Positions 8,686 through 16,819 of a stretch of 64,000 nucleotides of DNA are shown here, one piece after another. Source of the stretch: an uncultured Clostridia bacterium (GTDB taxonomy: Bacteria > Bacillota > Clostridia > Peptostreptococcales > Anaerovoracaceae); NCBI GenBank assembly GCA_934233735.1, contig CAKQGQ010000008.1, positions 22,255 to 86,254 of the forward strand. The letters are read 5' to 3'. A program made the translations under genes and the position numbers. A model generated the notes under the pieces. It saw only the letters and a program-made list of their open reading frames with translations, searched no databases and was not told the DNA's origin. The number at the start of each line of letters is the position of its first letter. Position 1 is the stretch's first letter.

Positions 8686-9228
8686 ATGAAAAACAGAAAA
8701 CCGATTGAGGAAATGGGCTTTTGGAAGTTCATTGTCGCAATTGAAGAATACATATTGGTGATTACAAGTTTTGTTGCAGCCTGCATCGTTGCAATCGGCG
8801 TATTCACGAGATATGTCCTTGGAATAGACTTCTTCGGACAGGAAGAAATTATAACATTAATTGCAATGTGGCTGTATTGGATTGGCGGTGTATATGGCAG
8901 CTATGAAGGCAGCCATATCAAAGGCGACATTTTAAATACCTATGTAAAGAACGAAAAAGTTCTCAAAGGACTCAATGCGTTTGTTTACATAGTAAGCATC
9001 GTGATTTCAGCAGTATTCACGGTATGGAGTTTTGGCTATATGATGAGAAATATCGCGCAGTGGCCAACTTCGACAGGACTTAAAATTCCTCTTGTTATCT
9101 GCCAAGTTCCGCTTTTGATTGGGTTCGGTATGATGACACTTTACGAACTGTATCACTTAATCAAGTTATTATCCTCCAAGAATGACGACGACGCTCGCGC
9201 CGGAGGTACAGCAGAGGAGGGAATATAA
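8686..9228 (+). CDS. dctQ: TRAP transporter small permease, DctQ family (second system)
   Basis: The protein has 180 residues with about four membrane segments and the pattern FGQEEIITLIAMWLYWIGG followed by YGSYEGSHIKGD. The ATG at 8686 has the strong ribosome site AGGAGGG. The 121 bases between dctP and this start hold a short GC-rich hairpin around 8638-8650, comparable in place to the terminator-like hairpin of the first operon but without a T-run. It lacks the long acidic tail of the first DctQ. Confidence 0.88.
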   Translation: MKNRKPIEEMGFWKFIVAIEEYILVITSFVAACIVAIGVFTRYVLGIDFFGQEEIITLIAMWLYWIGGVYGSYEGSHIKGDILNTYVKNEKVLKGLNAFVYIVSIVISAVFTVWSFGYMMRNIAQWPTSTGLKIPLVICQVPLLIGFGMMTLYELYHLIKLLSSKNDDDARAGGTAEEGI

Positions 9229-10548
9229 ATGGAATTAATTATTGGTTTTATCATACTCGTAGTTTTGGTAGTTGTAGGTGTGCCGATTGTATTTTCCTTC
9301 GGTGCAGCGACAATCTGGTTTACACTTTCACTCGGCTATGACCCGGCATTCCTGATGCCTACGGCATACAGCAAGCTGAACGGCGTTGTACTTTTCGCAA
9401 TTCCGCTTTTCATCATGGCAGGCGGAATCATGGAAAAGGGAAAGATTGGTGGAGCACTTATCAGCTTTATTGAAATTTTCTGCGGAAGAACGAAAGGTGC
9501 GCTTTGTGCGGTTGCATCCGTTGCATGTGCGGTTTTTGGCTCAATTTGCGGAAGCGGTGCGGCGACGCTTTCTTGTATCGGTTCGATACTTGCACCGAAA
9601 ATGCGAGAAAGAAACTACCCTATGGGCGTTGCAGCTGCAGTCCTTGCATGCGCAGCACCTATCGGAATGCTGATACCGCCAAGCTCCATACAGATTTTGT
9701 ATGCATGGTCGGGACAGCTTTCGGTACTTGCTTGTTTCCTTTCAACGGTACTTCCGGGAATTCTTCTTACCATTTTAATTGCAATCGTAGGCGTTGTAAT
9801 GGCAAGAAGAGAGTCGCATAAAGCAGGCGTTGAAATGATTCTTGACGAAGAAGTTCCCAGACATCAGAGATGGGTCATGGCGAGAAAGCGTACTTTCTCA
9901 GCAGCTCCTGCTCTTGTAATGCCGATTATCATTTTAGGTGGTATTTACGGCGGTTATATGACTCCGTCGGAAGCTGCGGCAATTTCCGTTATCTATGCAC
10001 TTCCGGTAAGTATTTGGGTCTATAAAGGCGTTAAGATTAAAGGACTGAAGCAGGTATTCGTAGAAACTGCTACAACAACAGGCGTTATCATGGTAATGCT
10101 TTCAACCATCATGGTAATGAGCCGTATTTTGATTATGGAAAATCTGCCGGGCAAAGTGCTTGAACTCTTATTGGCAATAAGCGATAACAAATATGTTATT
10201 TTAGTAATGATTAACATATTCCTTGTAATTATCGGAATGATTATGGACGATGTTTCAGGCACGCTGCTTTGCACGCCAATCCTCATCCCGATTGCAATAT
10301 CACTAGGAGTGAGCCCATATCACATGGCAGCAATTCTGGGCGTAAACCTTGGAATGGGCAATATCACGCCGCCTACGGCTCCGTTCCTTTACCTCGGAGG
10401 AAGAATCTGCAAAGTAAACACAAAAGACATGCTCAAGCATTGCGTGATTATAATCCTATTTGCATATTTGCCGACGCTGATTCTGACAACTTATGTTCCG
10501 CAGATGGCGTTATGGCTTCCAAACCTCATCATGGAAGGCACCTATTAA
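9229..10548 (+). CDS. dctM: TRAP transporter large permease, DctM family (second system)
   Basis: The protein has 439 residues and the DctM signatures AIPLFIMAGGIMEKG, GSGAATLSCIG and NLGMGNITPPTAP. It begins directly after dctQ, with GGAGG in front, so it is translationally coupled. It forms the ion-coupled channel of the second TRAP system. An insertion of about ten residues rich in Arg and Glu after the central segment (DEEVPRHQRW) distinguishes it from the first DctM. A terminator follows. Confidence 0.92.
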   Translation: MELIIGFIILVVLVVVGVPIVFSFGAATIWFTLSLGYDPAFLMPTAYSKLNGVVLFAIPLFIMAGGIMEKGKIGGALISFIEIFCGRTKGALCAVASVACAVFGSICGSGAATLSCIGSILAPKMRERNYPMGVAAAVLACAAPIGMLIPPSSIQILYAWSGQLSVLACFLSTVLPGILLTILIAIVGVVMARRESHKAGVEMILDEEVPRHQRWVMARKRTFSAAPALVMPIIILGGIYGGYMTPSEAAAISVIYALPVSIWVYKGVKIKGLKQVFVETATTTGVIMVMLSTIMVMSRILIMENLPGKVLELLLAISDNKYVILVMINIFLVIIGMIMDDVSGTLLCTPILIPIAISLGVSPYHMAAILGVNLGMGNITPPTAPFLYLGGRICKVNTKDMLKHCVIIILFAYLPTLILTTYVPQMALWLPNLIMEGTY

Positions 10549-10581
10549 TATAAAAGAAATCCCATAATAAGAATCAAAAAA

Positions 10582-10616
10582 GCGCATTGGCAGAATTGGC
10601 TGTTAATGTGCTTTTT
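10582..10616 (+). terminator. Intrinsic terminator after the second TRAP operon
   Basis: A 12-bp stem with three G-T pairs (10582-10593 with 10600-10611) and a 6-base loop is followed by TTTTT. It closes the cyclodeaminase/TRAP transcript before the convergent pilin-like gene. Confidence 0.75.
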
Positions 10617-10717
10617 GTTGCGAAAAGTTTTTCATTAAATTGACTTTCTGCCGATCGCAGTGCTTTTTCTCTTCCTTTGGATCGTCAAAGCGATAACCGG
10701 AATGAAATTCAAAGACC

Positions 10718-11635
10718 TTAAGGCCGACGAACCGAATCATACTTGGAGTCGCCTAAAGCTTTGAGGTAGGCGTCATAGGCTTCCCCCAATGAGGAAAATT
10801 CTTCTCCGTTTTTCAGAATCTGCTTATACTGATTCGGTATAAGAGATTCCGAAACGGTGACATAGTTTTTGCCGCTTCGCTTACCGGTTGTGGTTTCAGA
10901 AACATAATATTTTCCGTTGCCGGTTTGAATGATTACGGGAATTTTATTTCCGACTCCGACTTTGTCTGTGTTCAAAGATGTCCAGAAGAGATACCGATTT
11001 GCCTCTTGTCCGTCTTTTCCACTACCAAGATAAGCCCATGTGCAGTCCGGCTGCTGCAAAAGGCTGTTGTCCAGCTTTTCAATCGCCGCGATAATAGACG
11101 GAACATAGCTTGAATCCGGACATCTGGAGTCAAACTCAAAGTTTCCGTTGTTTTGCATGCTTCCGTTTTTCCAAAAATCTGTATCATATAGCGCCGAGAA
11201 GAAATTTGTTTCATTTATGTTAAACGGATATTTAGCAACAGATGGGTCGGCTTTTCCGTTCCAAGTAAGAATTATTCCATAGTCTTTATTATATGACACA
11301 ACGCAGGTTCCGTTTGGCATGGGAACGCCTTTCCAATTATCCGTGTCTCCTTGATTTTTATAATGGACGATACCGCCGATATTCACAGGATCCATTGACT
11401 GCCAGTCAGCCTTCTTCTGCTTTAGGTTGACTGTCACGGTGGCCTTTGGATTTTCGACCAGTGCCTCTACAGAAACCTGCGCATAAGCAGAGCGCACATT
11501 TGCAAGATCTGCTGCTTCCCTAGCTTTTTCAAGTTGTGATGTAAATACAGGGATTGTGATTGGAATCAATACGGCGAGGATTGCAATGACAATCAGCATT
11601 TCTATCAATGTAAATCCGTTTATAGTTCGTTTCAT
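10718..11635 (-). CDS. Type IV pilin-like (pseudopilin) protein
   Basis: The 305-residue protein begins with a class III signal: a short basic leader, then G-FTLIE with the conserved glutamate at mature position 5, and a hydrophobic helix. Prepilin peptidase would cut before the phenylalanine. The long C-terminal part has two cysteines and no family I recognise. The gene is alone, with no assembly ATPase, prepilin peptidase or platform gene nearby, so its machinery must be encoded elsewhere if it is used. A good ribosome site, AGGAAG, precedes the ATG. Confidence 0.8.
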   Translation of the reverse strand: MKRTINGFTLIEMLIVIAILAVLIPITIPVFTSQLEKAREAADLANVRSAYAQVSVEALVENPKATVTVNLKQKKADWQSMDPVNIGGIVHYKNQGDTDNWKGVPMPNGTCVVSYNKDYGIILTWNGKADPSVAKYPFNINETNFFSALYDTDFWKNGSMQNNGNFEFDSRCPDSSYVPSIIAAIEKLDNSLLQQPDCTWAYLGSGKDGQEANRYLFWTSLNTDKVGVGNKIPVIIQTGNGKYYVSETTTGKRSGKNYVTVSESLIPNQYKQILKNGEEFSSLGEAYDAYLKALGDSKYDSVRRP

Positions 11636-11724
11636 AATACTTCCTGCCTTGGAAAATCCGGTCTTAAAAAAAAGAAACGGACGCCAATTTCAATACGCGT
11701 TGCATAAAAATTGGTGTCCGGTTT

Positions 11725-11801
11725 TGGTCGGGATGACAGGATTCGAACCTGCGGCCTTTGCGTCCCGAACGCAACGCTCTACCAAGCTGAGCCACATCCC
11801 G
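11725..11801 (-). tRNA. tRNA-Pro (anticodon CGG)
   Basis: The complementary strand folds into a full cloverleaf: a 7-bp acceptor stem starting CGGGATG, a D arm, an anticodon loop TTCGGGA reading CGG, a T arm with TTCGAAT, discriminator A and an encoded CCA. Nothing else is seen in the 300-base space around it. Confidence 0.95.
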
Positions 11802-11957
11802 AAGTTTGTATGTAATGCGGTCAATTTTGTGACCTCAACTATCATAGCATTTTCTAAGGAAAAATTCAAGCCTTTTTTGGAGAAGTCATAAAGTTTTTTC
11901 GTACTTTTCATTGGAAATAAGGATGCAGAATGAAACCTGCATCCTTTTGCCTTGATA

Positions 11958-12581
11958 TCAGCTGAAGTACGGCAGAATCAACTGAATAAAGCTCCAGAGA
12001 AGCTTCAGACCGTAGAAGATGATGACAAGACCACAGACAATATTGATAATGCGAAGTGTTTTGTCGTTGAACTTAGCACTGAAAAGAGAAATAACGGTTG
12101 AAATGGTGAGAAACCACAGCACGGAGGCACTTGCAAAACCACCGACAAAGAAGAAGTCGGTTCCCGGAGGGAGCGTTGCCTTGAAAGCACCGAGCATCAT
12201 TGAGCCGTCAATCAGAGCCTGCGGGTTAAACCAAGTAACGACGCATGCCGTAGTGATTACTTTCAAAATAGGAATGTCAACTTTCGTGCTTGTGTCCATC
12301 GTATCGTGTGCACGCACAAGTCCCTGACCAATCCATATTACAATCAGACTGCCGATTCCGAGAATTGCCATTTCGAGAATAGGGGATGCTTTCATGATTG
12401 CGCCGATGCCGAAGAAGCAGGCAAGACCGAGCGTTACATCAAAGAATATGACGATGAATGCTGTTGCGTATACGCGGCTTTTTCTCTGGGTGAGTGCCGT
12501 ATTAATTACAAATAAGTTTTGAAGACCAATTGGAGCCACATATGCAAGCCCCATCGTAAGTCCCTGTAAGTAAATGTCCAT
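11958..12581 (-). CDS. LysE/ArgO-family amino acid exporter
   Basis: The protein has 207 residues and six hydrophobic segments. It begins MDIYLQGLTMGLAYVAPIGLQNLFV, the typical LysE/ArgO start with the proline-glycine-asparagine pattern, and has NPQALIDG in the middle. This family exports lysine, arginine or other basic amino acids across the inner membrane. The start has AGGAGG eight bases upstream. It is divergent from an HxlR-type regulator gene and shares a promoter region with it. Confidence 0.88.
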   Translation of the reverse strand: MDIYLQGLTMGLAYVAPIGLQNLFVINTALTQRKSRVYATAFIVIFFDVTLGLACFFGIGAIMKASPILEMAILGIGSLIVIWIGQGLVRAHDTMDTSTKVDIPILKVITTACVVTWFNPQALIDGSMMLGAFKATLPPGTDFFFVGGFASASVLWFLTISTVISLFSAKFNDKTLRIINIVCGLVIIFYGLKLLWSFIQLILPYFS

Positions 12582-12614
12582 AAAATTTTCCTCCTAAAAA
12601 GTATGAAAAGAAAC

Positions 12615-12642
12615 TTGCTCTTTTTTTCGTACCTGCTATAAT
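12615..12642 (+). promoter_or_regulatory. Sigma-A promoter candidate for the HxlR gene
   Basis: TTGCTC, 16 bases, TATAAT. It reads towards the regulator gene and overlaps the -10 of the divergent exporter promoter. Confidence 0.5.
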
Positions 12643-12669
12643 TATATTACCAGCCAAAAGAACTTGCAA
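12641..12669 (-). promoter_or_regulatory. Sigma-A promoter candidate for the LysE exporter gene
   Basis: On the complementary strand TTGCAA, 17 bases, TATAAT. It lies 60 bases before the exporter ATG. Confidence 0.6.
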
Positions 12670-12690
12670 GAACGCAAAAAAATGTGAGCA

Positions 12691-12708
12691 GGTAAGGAAA
12701 AACTTACC
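12691..12708. promoter_or_regulatory. Candidate HxlR operator
   Basis: GGTAAG-N6-CTTACC is a perfect inverted repeat between the two divergent genes, just upstream of the exporter -35 and downstream of the regulator start point. A second inverted repeat, CATGCCG at 12710-12716 with CGGCATG at 12737-12743, follows. Confidence 0.4.
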
Positions 12709-12766
12709 GCATGCCGAAAGAAAGCCGTTTAAAATACGGCATGAATAACGGAAGGAGGCAACTGCA

Positions 12767-13144
12767 ATGATTGAGACGCATTACGACTGTCCGTGTCTGG
12801 AAAAATGTCCGCTGAGCTATGCGATGTCGCTCATAGGCGGGAAATGGAAAATGCAGATTATCTGTGCACTGAACAACAAAGGCGCTCTGCGTTACAACGA
12901 ACTGCGCAGAACAATGGATAAAATATCAAATACCGTGCTGGCAGCATCACTGAAAGAAATGGAAGAGGAAGGGCTTGTAACACGGAAGGTATACATGGAG
13001 GTTCCGATTAAAGTCGAATATGCGACGACGGAGCTTTGCGATAAGCTGATGCCAATACTTGAAGGGCTCAGCGACTGGGGTGAGGAGCTGATGATGCAGC
13101 GCGGGCTTCCGACCGCGACCCCAAAGGAAAACGAGGAGGTTTAA
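12767..13144 (+). CDS. HxlR-family winged-helix regulator
   Basis: The protein has 125 residues and the full HxlR pattern: CPLSYAMSLIGGKWKMQIICAL, then LRYNELRR and ISNTVLAASLKEMEEEGLV. The N-terminus holds three cysteines in CPCLEKCP; in several family members such a cysteine senses oxidants or reactive electrophiles. It probably controls the divergent LysE-type exporter, its own gene, and perhaps the exonuclease gene that starts three bases after its stop. Confidence 0.88.
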   Translation: MIETHYDCPCLEKCPLSYAMSLIGGKWKMQIICALNNKGALRYNELRRTMDKISNTVLAASLKEMEEEGLVTRKVYMEVPIKVEYATTELCDKLMPILEGLSDWGEELMMQRGLPTATPKENEEV

Positions 13145-13146
13145 GG

Positions 13147-13899
13147 ATGAAACTGATTTCATGGAATGTAAACGGTCTGCGCGCCATTATGGGAAAAAAC
13201 TTTATGGAATTTTTCAATGAAGCCGATGCGGACATTTTTTGCCTGCAGGAGACAAAGCTGCAGGCAGGGCAAATCGAAATGAATCTGCCGGGCTACCATC
13301 AATACTGGAATTATGCAGAAAAAAAGGGATATTCCGGAACGGCAATCTTTGCAAAGGTAGAGCCGATTTCCGCAAGCTATGGCATCGGAATGGAAGAACA
13401 TGACCGCGAGGGCAGGGTGATTACCCTCGAATATCCGGATTTTTATATGGTCGATGTCTACACGCCGAATTCGCAAAATGAACTGGCGCGGCTGGACTAT
13501 CGGATGACATGGGAGGATGCATTCCGCGGCTATCTCAACGAACTGAAGACGAAAAAGCCGGTCATTGTGACGGGTGACATGAATGTCGCGCATAAGGAAA
13601 TTGACCTCAAAAACCCGAAAACAAACAGAAAAAACGCGGGCTTTACGGACGAAGAACGCGGCAAAATGACCGAGCTTTTAGACAGCGGTTTTATCGACAC
13701 CTTCCGTTATTTCTACCCGGATTTGGCAGATATTTATTCGTGGTGGTCTTACCGCTTCAAGGCCAGAGAGCGGAACTCCGGATGGAGAATCGACTATTTT
13801 CTGGTTTCGGAAGAACTGAAAGACCGTCTTGCAGGTGCGAAGATTCACACGGAAGTTCCGGGCTCCGACCATTGTCCGGTCGAACTTGAAATTAAATAA
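13147..13899 (+). CDS. exoA: Exodeoxyribonuclease III / AP endonuclease
   Basis: The protein has 250 residues, normal for the Xth/ExoA family. It starts MKLISWNVNGLRA and contains FCLQETKL (metal-binding Glu), VTGDMNVAH, and the closing SDHCPVELEI with the catalytic Asp-His pair. It repairs abasic sites and trims 3' ends. It begins three bases after the HxlR gene and GAGGAGG overlaps that gene's end, so the two are coupled. Confidence 0.95.
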   Translation: MKLISWNVNGLRAIMGKNFMEFFNEADADIFCLQETKLQAGQIEMNLPGYHQYWNYAEKKGYSGTAIFAKVEPISASYGIGMEEHDREGRVITLEYPDFYMVDVYTPNSQNELARLDYRMTWEDAFRGYLNELKTKKPVIVTGDMNVAHKEIDLKNPKTNRKNAGFTDEERGKMTELLDSGFIDTFRYFYPDLADIYSWWSYRFKARERNSGWRIDYFLVSEELKDRLAGAKIHTEVPGSDHCPVELEIK

Positions 13900-13962
13900 A
13901 GCAAAAAATATTAAAATTATATAGAAAAATACAGAAAAACAGAAGCAGGGAGGCATACTCAA

Positions 13963-14745
13963 ATGAAAACAATCGGATTTATAGGAATGGGAAATATGGC
14001 GCAGGCAATCGTACGAGGACTCCATCGCGCGGAAGCGATAAAGAAAGAGAATGTACTGGCTTTCGCCCCGCATCTTGATAAACTGCATAAAAATGCCGGA
14101 GAAATCGGTTTCATCGCTTGTGATACGACAGCTGAATTAATTGAAAAATCCGATATGATTGTGCTTGCATGCAAGCCGTATCAGATCGAAAAGGTCGTAA
14201 AGGAAAACGAAGAAGCGCTGAAGGGGAAAGCGATTATCGGTATTGCATATGGATGGAATCTGGAAAAGGCAGCGCAGATTTTGCCGGAAGGCGCGCGCTA
14301 TGTCTACATGGTTCCAAATACCCCGGTTTCCATTTGCAGCGGAATCTTCCTCGTGGAAGAAGAAAACAGCCTGTCTGCTGCGGAGGATGCTTTCACGGAA
14401 GAACTTCTGGGAAGCATTGGAAAGTATATCCGATTACCGCTTGAATCGATTGGCGCAGCGAATGCTTTGGCAGGCTGCGGCCCGGCGTTTATGTCGATGG
14501 TGATTGAAGCGCTTGGCGATGCCGGAGTGAAGCACGGACTTACACGTCAGCAGGCGTACGAATTAGCGGCAGGGGTTATGGAAGGAACTGCGAAATTACA
14601 GCAGGAAACGGGTCTGCATCCGGGAGCAATGAAAGATCAGGTCTGCTCTCCGGGCGGAGTGACAATCCGCGGAGTGGCGGCACTGGAAGAAGCCGGAATG
14701 CGAAACGCCTTTTTCAAAGCAGTCGATGCGACTTTTCTGAAGTAA
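13963..14745 (+). CDS. proC: Pyrroline-5-carboxylate reductase
   Basis: The protein has 260 residues. It has the Rossmann start TIGFIGMGNMAQAIVRG and the family signature in the C-terminal half: GCGPAFMSMVIEAL and PGAMKDQVCSPGGVTIRGVAALE. It reduces pyrroline-5-carboxylate to proline with NAD(P)H. GGGAGG precedes the ATG. A link to the cyclodeaminase gene at 6468, which may also make proline-type products, is possible but the genes are not linked in one operon. Confidence 0.94.
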   Translation: MKTIGFIGMGNMAQAIVRGLHRAEAIKKENVLAFAPHLDKLHKNAGEIGFIACDTTAELIEKSDMIVLACKPYQIEKVVKENEEALKGKAIIGIAYGWNLEKAAQILPEGARYVYMVPNTPVSICSGIFLVEEENSLSAAEDAFTEELLGSIGKYIRLPLESIGAANALAGCGPAFMSMVIEALGDAGVKHGLTRQQAYELAAGVMEGTAKLQQETGLHPGAMKDQVCSPGGVTIRGVAALEEAGMRNAFFKAVDATFLK

Positions 14746-14749
14746 CAGC

Positions 14750-15484
14750 GTGAAAGTTATGAGTAAGGAAATACAGAAGCGAATCCAAAGTGATTTAAAG
14801 GCGATGCAGGATCCTGCTTATCGCGATTTTCACTCGAAACTGGTGCCGAATATCGATAAAGAGACGGTAATCGGTGTGCGCACGCCGATGCTGCGGGCAT
14901 ATGCAAAGAGGCTTTGCAAAGAAGAACCGGAAACCGCAAAAGCTTTCATGCAGATTTTGCCGCACGATTTTTATGAGGAAAACAATTTGCACGGACTTTT
15001 GATTTCGAATCTGACGAAGTCCGCAGAGGAAGCGCTGGATGCAGTCGATGCATTTTTGCCGTATGTGGACAACTGGGCAACCTGCGATTTACTGCCTCCG
15101 AAGATTTTCAAGAGGAACCTGCAGGAGGTGCGCCGCCGCATCATGCCGTGGCTTGCGAGTGAGGATACTTACCGCGTGCGTTTTGCGCTTGTGAGCCTCT
15201 TGAACTTCTTTTTAGAGGAGGAATTTGAGCAAAATGATTTGACGGTGATTGCGGGAATCGACAGCGGGGAATACTATATCAATATGGCAATCGCATGGTA
15301 TTACAGCTTCGCACTGATAAAACAGTACGACAATACCATCGGGCTCTTCAAGGCACAGTCGCTTAAGCCGTGGATTCAGAATAAATCGATTCAAAAGGCG
15401 ATTGAAAGCTATCGGATTTCGCCGGAGAAAAAAGCGTATCTGCGCACTTTAAAAGTAAAACCAAGCAAAAAAGAGGGGGCTTGA
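14750..15484 (+). CDS. DNA alkylation repair protein (AlkD-like)
   Basis: The protein has 244 residues made of HEAT-like helical repeats. Segments such as IGVRTPMLRAYAKRL, DNWATCDLLPPK and TYRVRFALVSLLNFFL match the AlkD-type family, whose glycosylase members remove bulky or charged alkylated bases. The Asp and Trp of DNWATCD are the usual functional positions. The start is uncertain: GTG at 14750 or ATG at 14759, both with weak ribosome sites. It lies directly after proC and overlaps the thioesterase leader. Confidence 0.82.
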   Translation: MKVMSKEIQKRIQSDLKAMQDPAYRDFHSKLVPNIDKETVIGVRTPMLRAYAKRLCKEEPETAKAFMQILPHDFYEENNLHGLLISNLTKSAEEALDAVDAFLPYVDNWATCDLLPPKIFKRNLQEVRRRIMPWLASEDTYRVRFALVSLLNFFLEEEFEQNDLTVIAGIDSGEYYINMAIAWYYSFALIKQYDNTIGLFKAQSLKPWIQNKSIQKAIESYRISPEKKAYLRTLKVKPSKKEGA

Positions 15485-15486
15485 AA

Positions 15487-16275
15487 ATGGAAAAGACACA
15501 ATATCAGGAATCTTTGAGTCTGGACACCTATCGCGTGGATCGGAGCAAAACCGGAAAGGCGTCAGGCATCTGGCAGGTCATGCAGGAGGCGGCGTGTCAT
15601 CAGATGCAGAAGCAGAGACCTTCCTATACGGATTTGGTCGACGACGGCAAAGCGCTGATGCTTGCAAGAGTTGATCTTGCGATTCCGGAAGAAATCTATC
15701 TGGACGAAAAGCTGATTTCCAGTTCGTGGCCGTGTCCGAGCTCGCGCGCGACTTTTTTAAGAAACTATACTTTGGAAAAGGAAGGCCGCAGGGCAGCGAT
15801 TGCCGCGACGCAGTGGACGCTTGTAGATCTGGAAACCCGCAAAATTTTGAAGGTTGACGAGGTTGACTTTTCGAACTACTGGTACGGCGAATATATTGAG
15901 CTCATGCCGGGGAAATTTAAAATTGACCGCAAAAGCGCGGAAAATATGCAGCAGGTCGGAGAAAAGACGGTTCGTTACAGCGATCTTGATTACAACGGGC
16001 ATATGAACAACACCTATTATCTCGACACGCTTTGCGATTATATACCGGAGCTGGCGGAAGGCACGCACAGGGTAAGCTTTCTGAGACTTCATTACAGCAA
16101 GGAAGCACCGCTTGGCGAGAAACTGGTGATTTTCAGAGATGAGGGCTGTTTGCTGACGGAAGAAGAAAAAACGGCGTACAAGATTCCGGCAGAAAAAAAA
16201 TACCTGTTCCGTACGGTAAAAGCGGACGGAGAGCTGAATGTTGAAGCGGAAATTACGGTAACGCCGCTACGGTAA
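15487..16275 (+). CDS. Acyl-ACP thioesterase (FatA-like)
   Basis: The protein has 262 residues with two hot-dog domains. DLDYNGHMNNTYYLD carries the Asn and His expected in the active site of acyl-ACP thioesterases. It releases free fatty acids from acyl carrier protein in the cytosol. I prefer the ATG at 15487, seven bases after the strong GAGGGGG, to a TTG at 15481 that overlaps the stop of the previous gene. Confidence 0.88.
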   Translation: MEKTQYQESLSLDTYRVDRSKTGKASGIWQVMQEAACHQMQKQRPSYTDLVDDGKALMLARVDLAIPEEIYLDEKLISSSWPCPSSRATFLRNYTLEKEGRRAAIAATQWTLVDLETRKILKVDEVDFSNYWYGEYIELMPGKFKIDRKSAENMQQVGEKTVRYSDLDYNGHMNNTYYLDTLCDYIPELAEGTHRVSFLRLHYSKEAPLGEKLVIFRDEGCLLTEEEKTAYKIPAEKKYLFRTVKADGELNVEAEITVTPLR

Positions 16276-16313
16276 TAAACGGACACCACTTCGAAGTAAA
16301 AAAACTATGTAGC

Positions 16314-16346
16314 CCCTTCGCAGTGCGAAAGTGCGATGCGAAAGGG
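16314..16346 (+). repeat. Imperfect hairpin after the thioesterase gene
   Basis: CCCTTCGCA pairs with TGCGAAAGGG with one bulged A. No T-run follows. The lead-in ATGTAGCCCC recurs at the terminator near 16755, so both may be related elements. Confidence 0.4.
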
Positions 16347-16423
16347 AGTATCTATGAATAAAAATCCGCGTAAGCGAACTGTGCGCGTATATTTATTATA
16401 GATAACAGATGAAATAATATACT

Positions 16424-16452
16424 TTGCATTTTCTGCTAAATTGTGATACAAT
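16424..16452 (+). promoter_or_regulatory. Sigma-A promoter for the small membrane protein
   Basis: TTGCAT, 17 bases, TACAAT, with the start point expected about 50 bases before the ATG at 16514. Confidence 0.7.
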
Positions 16453-16513
16453 GATTACCCGAAACAAAAGGCAACTCAATTTAGGAATCACAGAAAAATG
16501 GAAAGGAACAGAC

Positions 16514-16747
16514 ATGATAGCTTTTTTGATGGAGAAACTGAATATTGTTCCCGACGGTGTCTGGCAGAACAATGAAATCGCTGCAGCGATAGCGGCAGTG
16601 CTCATCGCTGCGCTCTTAATTGTGCTTGTGATTTTTTTAATCAGGAAGCTGATTCGGGACGCAAATCCGAGAAAATCGACGATTTTCAGTCACCGAAAGA
16701 ATAAATATAAAAGCAGAATCGGAAAGAACAATCAAAAATATATGTAG
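16514..16747 (+). CDS. Small single-span membrane protein of unknown function
   Basis: The 77-residue protein has one long hydrophobic helix (AAAIAAVLIAALLIVLVIFLI) after a short polar N-terminus and a strongly basic tail (RKSTIFSHRKNKYKSRIGKNN). I do not recognise a family. The ATG at 16514 is chosen because AAAGGA precedes it and because a good promoter at 16424-16452 excludes any start further upstream. It has its own terminator, so it is a single-gene transcription unit. Confidence 0.6.
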   Translation: MIAFLMEKLNIVPDGVWQNNEIAAAIAAVLIAALLIVLVIFLIRKLIRDANPRKSTIFSHRKNKYKSRIGKNNQKYM

Positions 16748-16754
16748 TATGTAG

Positions 16755-16780
16755 CCCCGCGGTATGCGGGGTTTTGTTTT
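16755..16780 (+). terminator. Intrinsic terminator
   Basis: CCCCGC with GCGGGG around a 5-base loop is followed by TTTTGTTTT, eight bases after the stop of the small membrane protein. Confidence 0.85.
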
Positions 16781-16819
16781 GCTCAAAATCAGTGTAAGGC
16801 CGATGCCAGCGGTGCGTAA

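Noticed and set aside
11556..11911. Frames on both strands over tRNA-Pro, one containing MTGFEPAAFASRTQ
   Set aside because: This is the well-known false peptide made by translating a tRNA gene; the cloverleaf explains the sequence.
16424..16513. An earlier start at 16424 for the small membrane protein
   Set aside because: That stretch is occupied by a near-consensus promoter, and the ATG at 16514 has its own ribosome site.
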